Of a stretch of DNA of 64,000 nt, positions 36,801 to 45,282 are shown in pieces (the stretch's first letter is position 1; every line of letters begins with the position of its first letter). Source of the stretch: an uncultured Eubacteriales bacterium (lineage in GTDB: Bacteria > Bacillota > Clostridia > Lachnospirales > Lachnospiraceae). The notes under the pieces were generated by a model. The model worked only from the letters and a program-made list of their open reading frames with translations. It made no database searches and was not told the origin of the DNA. The stretch covers positions 62,001 to 126,000 of the forward strand of contig CASDVE010000001.1 in the NCBI GenBank assembly GCA_949284175.1, in the 5' to 3' direction. A program made the position numbers and the translations under genes.

Positions 36801-38291
36801 AAATTCGCTGAATCGATCCACGATCTTACCACCAACCACTTTGACCGCTCCAATTTCAATAATCTTATTCTGTGTTGGGCTAAAGCCCGTTGTTTCTAAA
36901 TCGAATACAACATAAGAACTATCCAGTCTTTGATTTTTGGAATCTGTCACGATCTGTTTCATATCATCCACAAAGTATGCTTCGACTCCATAGATTACCT
37001 TAAACGGCTCATCCATAGAAATACAGTGGTTGGCAATGGGAAAGGCTTGTAAACATCCATGATCAGTAATCGCAATGGCAGGCATTCCCCACTCTTTGGC
37101 ACGATTGATCACTTTTTTAATATCCACCACACTATCCATATCACTCATAACCGTATGGAGATGAAGCTCTACCCGTTTTTCAAGGGATGTATCCATTCTC
37201 TTTTCTGTGAAATCAGGAATGGATTTCATGCCCATAACAGATGTGATACCAACATCTTTATCAAATTTATCAAAAACTGCCATTCCTTTAATGCGATAGA
37301 ATTTTCCTTTTTCTAGCTCCCCTAACACCTCTGGAAGCTGATCATTTCGCACAAAGATCTTAACCATAATCGTATCGGTAAAATCGGTAATGCTGAACAT
37401 GATGATCGTTTTTTCTGAGCGAATTTCTCTCGTATCCAGCTTTAATAATTTTCCATGAATGACAACTTCTCCGATTTCCTCTGTAATTTCTGAAATTGGA
37501 ATCAGCTCACCATCGCAATTTCTTCCATAAAAGACATCGGGATCGTCGGAACGCTTTGGGGTATATGAATTTTGTTTTCTTTCAAACGTCTTTTGTTCTT
37601 TTTTCTCTCTTACCTCTTTTTTCATTCCATGATCTTCTGTCTTTTTCGGCTGTTTCGTTGTTTTCTTGTCTTTTTCCTCCACCTTTTCATGAAACTCTTC
37701 ATTTACAGATAGATGTTCCATGATCTGATGAACTTCCAAGTCCAGTTTATGACGATTCGCCTCATAAAAGGCTTGTTTTTGTGCCTCTGTATAATCAAAC
37801 CCAACTTTTAGTGGCATATGAAACCGTTCTTGATAAATCGTTTCTAAATATTCTTTAATCTCACTAGAACGATTTCTTGCAAGAAAAGAATCTTCCAAGA
37901 ACAATGTCAATATCTCACCATTCACATTCCATTCCGCTTTTGATAATAGATTATATAAAACAAGACTTTCTTGCCTTATTTCATAGAGTAAACTATCTTG
38001 ATAAACCTTTGTCAGAGTTTCAATCGTATATTGATCGGATAAATCATAACGTTCAATAAAACGCACTTTTGCCTTTGATTGATAAAATAGATTTTCTTTA
38101 ATATGGCGTTCCATTGCTTGGATTTCCCTTTGGTGAATCAGCCTTCTAGCACAGATATGAAAAGACAACATATTTTTTTTCTTATTCATAACTACTTTTT
38201 CTACATCCACCTTTGTAAATAAGTTATGAAGTTCTTGTTCTACTGAAAGCTCTGTGAATACATCAAAAAATGGTCTTTTTGTTGTTTCCAT
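33834..38291 (-). CDS. polC: DNA polymerase III alpha subunit, PolC type
   Basis: This 1485-residue replicase is typical of low-GC Gram-positives. Domains in order: N-terminal tau-binding part, a charged linker (about 200-260), OB domain (about 265-350), PHP domain with ELHLHTVMSDMD (about 375), an inserted DEDDh proofreading exonuclease with VVFDLETTGFSP (about 465), and the polymerase core with PDIDLNFSGDYQ (about 1010). A zinc-type cluster, CPNCYYVDF and CPKCGHP, lies just before the core. The start METTKRP has GGAG 7 nt upstream; further upstream ATGs would run into the ispG terminator. Confidence 0.98.
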   Translation of the reverse strand: METTKRPFFDVFTELSVEQELHNLFTKVDVEKVVMNKKKNMLSFHICARRLIHQREIQAMERHIKENLFYQSKAKVRFIERYDLSDQYTIETLTKVYQDSLLYEIRQESLVLYNLLSKAEWNVNGEILTLFLEDSFLARNRSSEIKEYLETIYQERFHMPLKVGFDYTEAQKQAFYEANRHKLDLEVHQIMEHLSVNEEFHEKVEEKDKKTTKQPKKTEDHGMKKEVREKKEQKTFERKQNSYTPKRSDDPDVFYGRNCDGELIPISEITEEIGEVVIHGKLLKLDTREIRSEKTIIMFSITDFTDTIMVKIFVRNDQLPEVLGELEKGKFYRIKGMAVFDKFDKDVGITSVMGMKSIPDFTEKRMDTSLEKRVELHLHTVMSDMDSVVDIKKVINRAKEWGMPAIAITDHGCLQAFPIANHCISMDEPFKVIYGVEAYFVDDMKQIVTDSKNQRLDSSYVVFDLETTGFSPTQNKIIEIGAVKVVGGKIVDRFSEFVNPEVPIPFQIEDLTGINDHMVLDAETIETLLPRFMEFCQDSVLVAHNADFDTGFIRVNCERLSLPYDYTVLDTVSLARLLLPELSKYKLNIVAKALGISLENHHRAVDDAEATAEIFLKFLTMLSEKGIETLDGLNEMAVMTPEAIKKAPTYHGIILVKNETGRVNLNRLVSASNLDYFNRRPRMPKSLINQYREGLILGSACEAGELFQAILMERSNDELSRIVKFYDYLEIQPVGNNEFMLRSDRYAANSIEDLQNYNRRIVELGELYQKPVVATCDVHFLDPEDEQYRRILMAGKGFKDADDQPPLYLRTTEEMLREFDYLGSKKAHEVVIENTNFICDQIEKISPVHPDKCPPVIDKSDETLTKICYDKAHEIYGPDLPPIVVERLERELNSIISNGFAVMYIIAQKLVWDSNDHGYLVGSRGSVGSSFVATMAGITEVNPLSAHYICPNCYYVDFDSEEVRSYSGSSGCDMPDKLCPKCGHPLNKEGHDIPFETFLGFKGNKEPDIDLNFSGDYQAKAHAYVEVIFGKGKAYRAGTIGTLAEKTAFGYVYKYYEERGIHKRRCEMERIAEGCTGVKRTTGQHPGGIIVVPHEHDIYEFTAIQHPANDMNTPIVTTHFEYHSIDHNLLKLDILGHDDPTMIRRLEDLTGVDAKSIKLDDKDVMALFHGTEILGIKPEDIGGIPLGSLGIPEFGTDFVIQMLVDTDPQSFSDLVRISGLSHGTDVWLGNAQTLIEEGKTKLSTAICCRDDIMVYLIHMGLDKEQSFTIMESVRKGKGLKPEWEEEMLAHGVPDWYIWSCKKIKYMFPKAHAAAYVMMAWRIAWFKVFKPVAYYTAYFSIRASAFSYELMCQGKERLEYNLKELQSRGKENLTAKDQDSIKDMRIVQEMYARGIEFIPIELDKADDKRFQIFDGKIMPALSAIDGLGEKAAEAIVEAVKDGPFLSKEDFRNRTKVSKTIADKMAELGILGDLPETNQLSFDFLVG

Positions 38292-38354
38292 AAACATACT
38301 CCATTCTATTTTCTCACGACCTTCTATGAGAAACGGTAATACAAAATTTATAGC

Positions 38355-38393
38355 AAAAGAAACTCTCACGTTCTAGTTTTGTGAGAGTTTCTC
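38355..38393 (-). terminator. Terminator after ispG
   Basis: A perfect 11-bp stem (GAAACTCTCAC/GTGAGAGTTTC, 11-nt loop) is followed by T4 on the minus strand. It closes the pyrH-ispG gene series before polC. Confidence 0.85.
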
Positions 38394-38406
38394 ATCGTTT
38401 CTTACT

Positions 38407-39465
38407 TTATTTCCAGTTCCTAAGTTCTTCTCTTAAAACAGAAAGTAGCTCCTGTTCTGGCACTTTTCTAATAATTTCTCCTTTTTTAATGAGAAGTCCC
38501 TCTCCTTTACCACCTGCGATTCCAATATCCGCCTCTTTTGCTTCTCCTGGTCCATTGACAACACAGCCCATAACAGCCACTTTCAGATCCAAGTGATCAA
38601 ATTCTGTTACCATATTTTCCACCTGATTTGCTAGCTGAATGAGATCGATATTCGTTCTTCCACAAGTTGGGCATGATACAACTTCAATTCCACCCTTTCT
38701 AAGACCTAAGGTGCGAAGAATTAATTTAGCAGATGCAATTTCATTGACAGGATCCCCTGTTAAAGATACACGAATGGTATCTCCAACGCCAAGACCTCCA
38801 AGAATCATCCCAAGACCTAAGGCAGATTTAATATTGCCACTATATACTGTTCCAGCTTCTGTAATTCCAACATGAATTGGATATGGAATTTTATCAGCAA
38901 TAATTTCATGGGCTTTTACACACATCATAACATCGGAAGATTTGATGCTGACAACAAGGTTATCGTATCCCATCTCTTCTACCAATCGCACTTTATTCAA
39001 TGCACTTTCCACAATGCCTTCTGCTGTCACTCTTCCATATTTTTCTAAAATATCCTTTTCCACAGAACCGCTATTAACACCGATACGAATTGGAATATTG
39101 CGTTCTTTTGCCGTATCAACAACTGCTTTTACACGCTCTTTACTTCCAATATTGCCAGGATTAATGCGGATTTTATCAGCTCCGTTCTCCATCGCCATAA
39201 TTGCCATTTTATAATCAAAATGAATATCCGCAACTAAAGGAATATGAATTTGTTTTTTAATTTCTTTGATAGCTCTTGCAGCTTCTTCATTTGGAACCGT
39301 ACAGCGAACAATTTCGCATCCTGCCATTTCCAAACGATGAATTTGTTCTACGGTTGCTGTTACATTTTCTGTTTTTGTATTGGTCATGGACTGAATGAGA
39401 ATTGGATTTCCTCCTCCAATCACACGTTCTCCAATTTGAATCACTTTTGTATTATCACGATACAT
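38407..39465 (-). CDS. ispG: (E)-4-hydroxy-3-methylbut-2-enyl-diphosphate synthase
   Basis: This 352-residue [4Fe-4S] enzyme of the MEP pathway converts MEcPP to HMBPP. It has IGGGNPILIQSMTNT, and cluster Cys in SCPTCGRT and MGCVVNGPGEAKEADIG. The start MYRDNTK has AAGGG 7 nt upstream; another Met seven codons earlier is possible. It is last in the uppS-cdsA-dxr-rseP-ispG series, so two MEP-pathway genes share one operon with lipid genes. Confidence 0.96.
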   Translation of the reverse strand: MYRDNTKVIQIGERVIGGGNPILIQSMTNTKTENVTATVEQIHRLEMAGCEIVRCTVPNEEAARAIKEIKKQIHIPLVADIHFDYKMAIMAMENGADKIRINPGNIGSKERVKAVVDTAKERNIPIRIGVNSGSVEKDILEKYGRVTAEGIVESALNKVRLVEEMGYDNLVVSIKSSDVMMCVKAHEIIADKIPYPIHVGITEAGTVYSGNIKSALGLGMILGGLGVGDTIRVSLTGDPVNEIASAKLILRTLGLRKGGIEVVSCPTCGRTNIDLIQLANQVENMVTEFDHLDLKVAVMGCVVNGPGEAKEADIGIAGGKGEGLLIKKGEIIRKVPEQELLSVLREELRNWK

Positions 39466-39498
39466 CCTTTTTCCCTTTCTAAGCATTTGATGCCCTAT

Positions 39499-40530
39499 TT
39501 ATCGAACAAAAATCATCCGAATATCATTGGCAAATAAAAATACCATAAGCACCATCAATGCACAAAATCCCACAAAGTGAATCATACCTTCTTTTTCCGT
39601 TGACATTCTCTTTCCACGAATCGCTTCGATCAATAAAAAGATAAAACGTCCACCATCCAATGCTGGGATTGGAAGCAGGTTCATAACCCCTAAGTTAGCA
39701 CTCAACAAAATAGAAAAACTTGTTAGGCTCAATATGACAGACATAATATTAATCTTTTGTGCCTGTTCATACGTATTTCCAATCATTCTCACAATTCCAA
39801 CTGGACCTGAAAGCTGATTTACACTCACCTGTCCACTGATTAACATTCCAAGACTTTGAATCACTGCTTTGATATAATAAATAACATTATAAAAGCTGTA
39901 CTTGATGACTTCTATTGGATTTCCTTTTGTTCTTTCCGATTGAAAACCAAATAAATATCCACCTTCTTCTGTCTTTGTCGGTGTTACGGATACTTTCTGT
40001 TTCACACCATCACGTTCATAAGTCACTTGAACTGCCTCTCCATTTGGATGGGTCTGTAAAAATAAACTAATATCCTCAAAAATATGAATTTTTGTATTGT
40101 TTAATTTTATAATCTTATCCCCTGCTTGAAGCCCTGCTTGTTCTGCACCGGAGTTTTCGGTAATCCCTTTTAACGTATTGTTATTCACTCCCGCAATGCT
40201 GGATACGAAGATTGCCAAAACAAAAGCAAGAATAAAATTAAAAATCGGTCCGGCTAATATAACAGACATTCTAGCCCAAACGGATTTTTTATTAAATGCG
40301 TTTTCATCATCGCTCTCTTCATCTTCTCCTGCCATCATACAAGATCCACCAAGAGGCAACAGCTTGATACAATAGTCCGTTTCTCCTTTTTTAAAATGGC
40401 AAAGTTTTGGCCCCATTCCAATGGAAAATTCCTCCACTTTAATTCCATTTTTCTTCGCCAAGAGAAAATGTCCCAGTTCATGAAATAACACCAATAGACC
40501 AAATATAATAATTGCTATAATAATGCTCAA
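39499..40530 (-). CDS. rseP: RIP zinc metalloprotease RseP/RasP
   Basis: This 343-residue site-2 protease has HELGHF in the first membrane helix, a PDZ domain (about 115-200), and the second active-site motif MNLLPIPALDGGRF (the Asp ligand). It cleaves membrane-spanning anti-sigma or signal peptides. I prefer a TTG start (giving MSIIIAII), just after the dxr stop, as the family begins with this helix. An ATG 18 nt upstream would overlap dxr and add a charged lead. Confidence 0.95.
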   Translation of the reverse strand: MSIIIAIIIFGLLVLFHELGHFLLAKKNGIKVEEFSIGMGPKLCHFKKGETDYCIKLLPLGGSCMMAGEDEESDDENAFNKKSVWARMSVILAGPIFNFILAFVLAIFVSSIAGVNNNTLKGITENSGAEQAGLQAGDKIIKLNNTKIHIFEDISLFLQTHPNGEAVQVTYERDGVKQKVSVTPTKTEEGGYLFGFQSERTKGNPIEVIKYSFYNVIYYIKAVIQSLGMLISGQVSVNQLSGPVGIVRMIGNTYEQAQKINIMSVILSLTSFSILLSANLGVMNLLPIPALDGGRFIFLLIEAIRGKRMSTEKEGMIHFVGFCALMVLMVFLFANDIRMIFVR

Positions 40531-40531
40531 T

Positions 40532-41674
40532 CTACCACCTACCTTCAATAAATTCGTATGTCCATTGTTCTGTTTCTAAAATTTGTTCCACACTTGGATC
40601 ATCGACCAGTTTATGTACTTCCATACATGTTTCAATGATCTCTGCAATCTGTAAATATCCAATCGAGCCATTTAAAAATTTTGCAACGGCACATTCATTG
40701 CTGGCATTGAATACGGTTGGCATACTTCCTCCAGCAATTCCCGCTTTGTACGCCAAAGAAAGAGCTGGGAAATTGTCAGTATCTGGCTCTTCAAAGGTCA
40801 AAGAACCAAGTTTTGCAAAATCCAATCGCTCGCCATTTAAAAATCTTCTCTCTGGGTAATATAATGCGTATTGAATTGGCAATCGCATATCCGGAGTTCC
40901 AAGTTGTGCCATCACGCCTCCATCCACAAATTGTATCATAGAATGAATCACACTCTGTGGCTGAACAATCACTTGAATCCGCTCAAATGGCACATCAAAG
41001 AGCCAACGTGCTTCCATAACTTCCAAACCTTTATTTGCCAAAGTAGAAGAATCAATTGTAATTTTTCTTCCCATCGCCCAGTTTGGATGCTTTAAGGCGT
41101 CCTCCACTTTTACATTCTTTAACTGATCTTTTGTCTTTCCACGAAAGGGCCCACCAGATGCTGTAATCAAAAGTTTATCAATTTCTTTTTGGCTCTCTCC
41201 ATTTAGACATTGAAAAATTGCAGAATGCTCGCTGTCCACCGGAAGAATTTTTACCCCATGTTTTTTTGCCAAGTCCATAATAATATGTCCTGCTGTTACA
41301 AGAGTTTCTTTATTAGCCAGTGCAATATCTTTTCCAGATTCAATGGCTGCAATCGTTGGGCGAATACCAATCATACCAACAATGGCTGTCACTAAAATAT
41401 CCGCCTCTTCCATGGAAGCAATGGTCAAAAGTCCATCCATACCACATAGCACTTTTACTTTTAGATCTGCCACTTTTACTTTTAATTCTTCTGCTTTCTT
41501 TTCATCAAAGACAACCGCATACATAGGTTGAAATTCTCGAATCTGCTCTTCTAATTTTGAAATATTACTTCCTGCGGACAACGCTGTTACAAGAAGATCT
41601 TGGTTGTTTCTGACAACATCAAGCGTCTGTGTTCCAATCGATCCCGTAGAACCTAAGATTGCTATTTTCTTCAT
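40532..41674 (-). CDS. dxr: 1-deoxy-D-xylulose 5-phosphate reductoisomerase
   Basis: This 380-residue MEP-pathway enzyme converts DXP to MEP. It has the NADPH site MKKIAILGSTGSIGTQTL, the ALANKETLVTAG and PVDSEHSAIFQCL metal/substrate motifs, and TASGGPFR. The start MKKIAIL has GAGG 5 nt upstream. Its stop (TAG) abuts the start of rseP. Confidence 0.97.
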   Translation of the reverse strand: MKKIAILGSTGSIGTQTLDVVRNNQDLLVTALSAGSNISKLEEQIREFQPMYAVVFDEKKAEELKVKVADLKVKVLCGMDGLLTIASMEEADILVTAIVGMIGIRPTIAAIESGKDIALANKETLVTAGHIIMDLAKKHGVKILPVDSEHSAIFQCLNGESQKEIDKLLITASGGPFRGKTKDQLKNVKVEDALKHPNWAMGRKITIDSSTLANKGLEVMEARWLFDVPFERIQVIVQPQSVIHSMIQFVDGGVMAQLGTPDMRLPIQYALYYPERRFLNGERLDFAKLGSLTFEEPDTDNFPALSLAYKAGIAGGSMPTVFNASNECAVAKFLNGSIGYLQIAEIIETCMEVHKLVDDPSVEQILETEQWTYEFIEGRW

Positions 41675-41733
41675 GTTTTCCTCTTTTCTATTATAAGATT
41701 GCACCTTCTTATCCTTAACACAGCAAATGGTTG

Positions 41734-42561
41734 CTAACGAATAACATTAAGAAGTGTGCCTTTTGTTAAAAAGATCATCAAATAAAAGATGGTTGGTGCT
41801 GTAAAAATCATGCTATCAAAACGATCTAAAATCCCACCATGCCCTGGTATCAACTTGCCATAATCTTTCATATTATGATTTCTTTTGATGGCAGATGCAC
41901 AGAGATCTCCAATCATGGAAAGCAACGCTCCTCCAGTGCATACAACTGGAAATACAAACAATACATTGTATCCAAAATGCACATGATTCTGGATGAGCAT
42001 ACCATAAAGAAGTCCCAGTATCATAGCTCCAATGACTCCACCAACCGCTCCTTCTATGGTTTTTTTAGGGCTTAAAACTGGTGACATTTTATGCTTTCCT
42101 ATCAACATTCCAGTGCAATAGGCGAGGGTATCGCATCCCCAAGAACTTAAAAAGATTAAGACAACGAGATACCCACCATTTTCCAGCACACGAAGCTGAT
42201 AGACAAAGGACATCATAACCGCCACATAAAATACTCCAAAAAATGCCGACATCGCCTGTTCTGCACTGTATTTTGGATACCGAAATACATAGAGTATCAT
42301 CAACAGTATTAATAGAACAGATGCCATCATTAAAAAGCCTTCCCTATATCCAATTCCAATCATTGCGTAATAAAGGATTGCCATTAAATATGCCATATAA
42401 CTAAGACCGCATTTCTCAATTCCATAAATGCGGTATAATTCATACATTCCAATTAAGGATACAACACCCATAACAAATAAGGTGACATCGCCTCCCATAT
42501 ATAGAGTTCCGGCAATAATCAGAACTAAAATAATCCCGCTAATCAATCGCTGTTTAAACAT
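41734..42561 (-). CDS. cdsA: Phosphatidate cytidylyltransferase
   Basis: This 275-residue polytopic protein makes CDP-diacylglycerol for phospholipid synthesis. The C-terminal signature is complete: SAIKRNHNMKDYGKLIPGHGG followed by ILDRFDS, and SPKKTIEGAVGG precedes it. About eight hydrophobic segments are visible. It lies 12 bp after uppS. Confidence 0.96.
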   Translation of the reverse strand: MFKQRLISGIILVLIIAGTLYMGGDVTLFVMGVVSLIGMYELYRIYGIEKCGLSYMAYLMAILYYAMIGIGYREGFLMMASVLLILLMILYVFRYPKYSAEQAMSAFFGVFYVAVMMSFVYQLRVLENGGYLVVLIFLSSWGCDTLAYCTGMLIGKHKMSPVLSPKKTIEGAVGGVIGAMILGLLYGMLIQNHVHFGYNVLFVFPVVCTGGALLSMIGDLCASAIKRNHNMKDYGKLIPGHGGILDRFDSMIFTAPTIFYLMIFLTKGTLLNVIR

Positions 42562-42573
42562 ACTGTTTCCCCC

Positions 42574-43299
42574 TTATACTGCTCCAAATCGCCGATCCCT
42601 TCCATTAAAATATTCGATCGCCTTAATCAGCTCTGCTTTGTTAAAATCAGGCCACAGCACATCCGTAAAATAAAATTCTGTATAAGCAAGTTGCCACATC
42701 ATAAAATTGGATAATCTCTCTTCTCCACTTGTGCGGATCATAAGATCGGGATCTGGCATCCCCGCCGTATCTAAATAACGTTCAAATGTTTCTTCACTAA
42801 TGTCTTCTTCCTTTAATGTTCCAGCTTTCACATCAGAAGTCATCTTTCTCATAGCACGCACCATTTCATCTCGACTTCCATAATTCAGTGCCATTGTAAA
42901 TTGAATGCCATCATTTTGTTTTGACGCCTCTTCAAGCTCAATAATTTTTTTCTGAAGTTCTGGTGACAATCTATGAATTTCTCCGATGACTTTTACTCTC
43001 ATATTATTCTTATTACATTTCTTTATGCAATCTTCCAAATAATTATTTAAAAGTTTCATCAGTGTATTAACTTCTTCTTCTGGACGTTTCCAATTTTCTG
43101 TTGAAAAGGCGTATACGGTTAAATACTTTACACCCAATTCACCAGCAGAACGAATAATTTTTTCGACCACTTTACTTCCTTGTACGTGTCCATAGCTTCT
43201 TGGCATAAGGCGTTTCTTCGCCCATCTTCCATTTCCATCCATGATAATAGCAATATGTTCTGGAATGGTCAATATTTTTCCATTAATCTCTCTCTCCAT
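42574..43299 (-). CDS. uppS: Undecaprenyl diphosphate synthase
   Basis: This 241-residue cis-prenyltransferase makes the C55 lipid carrier for peptidoglycan. It has HIAIIMDGNGRWAKKR (diphosphate-binding Asp), GSKVVEKIIRSAGELG, FSTENWKRP and the C-terminal RTSGEERLSNFMMWQLAYTEFYF. A long hairpin lies in the 88-bp gap before it. Confidence 0.97.
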   Translation of the reverse strand: MEREINGKILTIPEHIAIIMDGNGRWAKKRLMPRSYGHVQGSKVVEKIIRSAGELGVKYLTVYAFSTENWKRPEEEVNTLMKLLNNYLEDCIKKCNKNNMRVKVIGEIHRLSPELQKKIIELEEASKQNDGIQFTMALNYGSRDEMVRAMRKMTSDVKAGTLKEEDISEETFERYLDTAGMPDPDLMIRTSGEERLSNFMMWQLAYTEFYFTDVLWPDFNKAELIKAIEYFNGRDRRFGAV

Positions 43300-43337
43300 A
43301 TTGAATAGACCTTTCTATTTCTTTCTTGTAAGGCAAA

Positions 43338-43372
43338 GACGGATGTTTTCACATCTTGCCAAAACATCCGTC
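43338..43372 (-). promoter_or_regulatory. Long hairpin between frr and uppS
   Basis: A perfect 12-bp stem (GACGGATGTTTT/AAAACATCCGTC, 11-nt loop) is followed on the minus strand only by TTTGCC. This is too weak for a strong terminator; it may be an attenuator or an RNA-processing or stability element in the operon. Confidence 0.5.
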
Positions 43373-43387
43373 CCCTCTTATTTTCTC

Positions 43388-43933
43388 TTATACAGTAAGA
43401 ATTTCTTTTGATTTCATTTCAATTTCTTTATCAATTTCAGCAATAAACTTATCGGTCATTTTCTGAACCTTATCTTCGTAATCTTTTAATTCATCCTCAC
43501 TAATTTCGTTCGCTTTGTTCTGTTTTTTCAACGCATCATTCGCATCTCTTCTGATGTTACGGATCGCAACTTTTGCAGATTCGCCTTTTTTCTTCACATC
43601 TTTTACAAGCTCTTTACGTCTTTCTTCTGTTAATTCTGGGAAAATAAGACGAATGCTTTTTCCATCGTTGGTTGGGTTGATTCCAATATCAGATGTTAAA
43701 ATAGCTTTTTCAATTTCTTTTAAAAGGGAAGTTTCCCAAGGAGTGATCATAATACAACGAGCTTCTGGCACTGCAACGTTGGCTGCTTGTTGTAATGGAG
43801 TAGGTACTCCATAGTATTCTACTGTTAATTTGTCAAGAATATGAGGGTTTGCTCTTCCAGCACGAATAGTAGCAAATTCTCTCACTAAGTTATCTACTGA
43901 TTTGTTCATTTTCTCTTCAAAAGGTTTTAACAT
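43388..43933 (-). CDS. frr: Ribosome recycling factor
   Basis: This 181-residue protein splits post-termination ribosomes with EF-G. It has ATIRAGRANPHILDKLTVEYYG and the C-terminal three-helix bundle with ISEDELKDYEDKVQKMTDKFI. It lies 32 bp after pyrH, the usual order. Confidence 0.98.
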   Translation of the reverse strand: MLKPFEEKMNKSVDNLVREFATIRAGRANPHILDKLTVEYYGVPTPLQQAANVAVPEARCIMITPWETSLLKEIEKAILTSDIGINPTNDGKSIRLIFPELTEERRKELVKDVKKKGESAKVAIRNIRRDANDALKKQNKANEISEDELKDYEDKVQKMTDKFIAEIDKEIEMKSKEILTV

Positions 43934-43965
43934 ATAAGTTTTCCTCCAATATGATTATAATTTCT

Positions 43966-44694
43966 TTATTTTGTACATGAATCCACTGTGACAAGTGTTC
44001 CATTGAAATTACCTGTCATCGTATTCACAATGCTATTTGGTTCATTTAATCCAAATACCATCAAAGGCATTTTGTTTTCAAGACACATAATGGTAGCTGT
44101 CAAATCAATGACTGCTAGTTTTTGAGCAAGCACTTCATCCAAAGTAATACTGTCATATTTTACAGCATTTTCATTTACTTTTGGATCACTATCATAAACG
44201 CCATCAATGGCTTTTGCTAAAATAATGGCATCTGCCTCAATTTCGATGGCACGCAAAGCTGTTGCTGTATCTGTTGAAAAATATGGATGACCGGTTCCAC
44301 CTGCGAAAAATACAACTTTTCCTTTGGATAACTCTTTGACTGCACGTCCTTTTGAAAATAACTTTGTAAAACTTCCGCATTCAAATGGTGTCATAATTTC
44401 GGTTTTCATTCCAGCAGTGCGAAAAATTTCTGATACATAAATACAGTTCATGACCGTTGCTAACATACCAATCTGATCTGCTTTTGTTCGATCAATATTT
44501 TCGCTTGTTCTTCCTCTCCAGAAGTTACCACCGCCAATTACGATAGCAACCTGAACACCGCGATCCACAACTTGTTTTACCTGCTTTGCAACATCCATAC
44601 AAGTTGCTTCATCAAATCCTGTTTTCTTATCTCCTGCAAGGGCTTCACCGCTTAATTTTAATAAAACCCTTTTCATATCTTTTACATCTTTCAC
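43966..44694 (-). CDS. pyrH: UMP kinase
   Basis: This 242-residue hexameric UMP kinase has VLLKLSGEALAG, VIGGGNFWRGR and ADAIILAKAIDGVYDSDP. The start is uncertain: a GTG giving MKDVKDMKRVLL has AGGTGG 8 nt upstream and is preferred. The GTG 12 nt further up and the ATG at MKRVLL are alternatives with poorer sites. An extended -10 promoter lies upstream. Confidence 0.95.
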   Translation of the reverse strand: MKDVKDMKRVLLKLSGEALAGDKKTGFDEATCMDVAKQVKQVVDRGVQVAIVIGGGNFWRGRTSENIDRTKADQIGMLATVMNCIYVSEIFRTAGMKTEIMTPFECGSFTKLFSKGRAVKELSKGKVVFFAGGTGHPYFSTDTATALRAIEIEADAIILAKAIDGVYDSDPKVNENAVKYDSITLDEVLAQKLAVIDLTATIMCLENKMPLMVFGLNEPNSIVNTMTGNFNGTLVTVDSCTK

Positions 44695-44748
44695 TGGTCT
44701 TTCCACCTCTACTCTTCTTCCTTGAGCGTTCCTTGCTCATCATGTATA

Positions 44749-44778
44749 AGTATAGCATATGTTCTTTCATTTTGAAAA
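44749..44778 (-). promoter_or_regulatory. Predicted promoter of the pyrH operon
   Basis: On the minus strand TGCTATACT is an extended -10 (box 44749-44754). TTTTCA (44773-44778) is a weak -35 with an 18-bp spacer. Confidence 0.5.
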
Positions 44779-44815
44779 TATATTTTGCAGGATTCCTCAA
44801 AATTTTCTTATTTTA

Positions 44816-44879
44816 TTGACAATTCCTTCCACATGAAGTATAGTTTAGTTATCTGGTTAGTTACTGGACTAATTAACTA
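44816..44879 (+). promoter_or_regulatory. Strong promoter and tandem operator of the GntR-ABC operon
   Basis: TTGACA (44816-44821) and TATAGT (44839-44844) have a 17-bp spacer. Just downstream, TTAGTTATCTGG (44845-44856) is followed by TTAGTTACTGG (44857-44867) and the inverted ACTAA (44868-44872). Tandem and inverted TTAGT sites over the start point fit repression by the YtrA-type GntR protein encoded next. Confidence 0.65.
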
Positions 44880-44899
44880 TATTTATTAGGAGGTGCAAT

Positions 44900-45268
44900 A
44901 TGGAAGTCGATCCAACCTCATTAAAACCTATTTTTATCCAGATCGCAGAATGGATAGAAGAACAGATTATGAATCACTCTTTACACGAAGGCGATCAAAT
45001 TCCTTCCACTAACCAATTGGCATTAGAGTACCAGATCAATCCTGCCACTGCTGGAAAGGGGATCAACCTCCTTGTTGGAGAAGGTATCCTTTATAAAAAA
45101 AGGGGAATCGGTATGTTTGTAGCCGATGGTGCTTATAAGAAAATTCATCAAAAAAGAAAATCACACTTTGAAAAAGAAACTCTGCCGATTGTATTATCAG
45201 ATGCCAAACAGCTTGGCATTACGAAAGAAGAACTGATCAATATGATTGTCCATATGCCAGAATACTAA
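44900..45268 (+). CDS. GntR family regulator, YtrA subfamily
   Basis: This 122-residue protein is the short YtrA type: an N-terminal GntR winged helix (PIFIQIAEWIEEQI, IPSTNQLALEYQINPATAGKGINLL) and only a brief helical tail for dimerisation. This subfamily usually represses a linked ABC transporter, often induced by cell-wall antibiotics. AGGAGG precedes the start; the ABC genes follow in the same direction. Confidence 0.93.
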   Translation: MEVDPTSLKPIFIQIAEWIEEQIMNHSLHEGDQIPSTNQLALEYQINPATAGKGINLLVGEGILYKKRGIGMFVADGAYKKIHQKRKSHFEKETLPIVLSDAKQLGITKEELINMIVHMPEY

Positions 45269-45282
45269 AAGGGGGCTTTATT

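Noticed and set aside
38359-38391. Coding start of polC upstream of this hairpin
   Set aside because: The open frame extends to the hairpin, but the region is the ispG terminator and lacks a ribosome binding site; the start at 38291 has GGAG.
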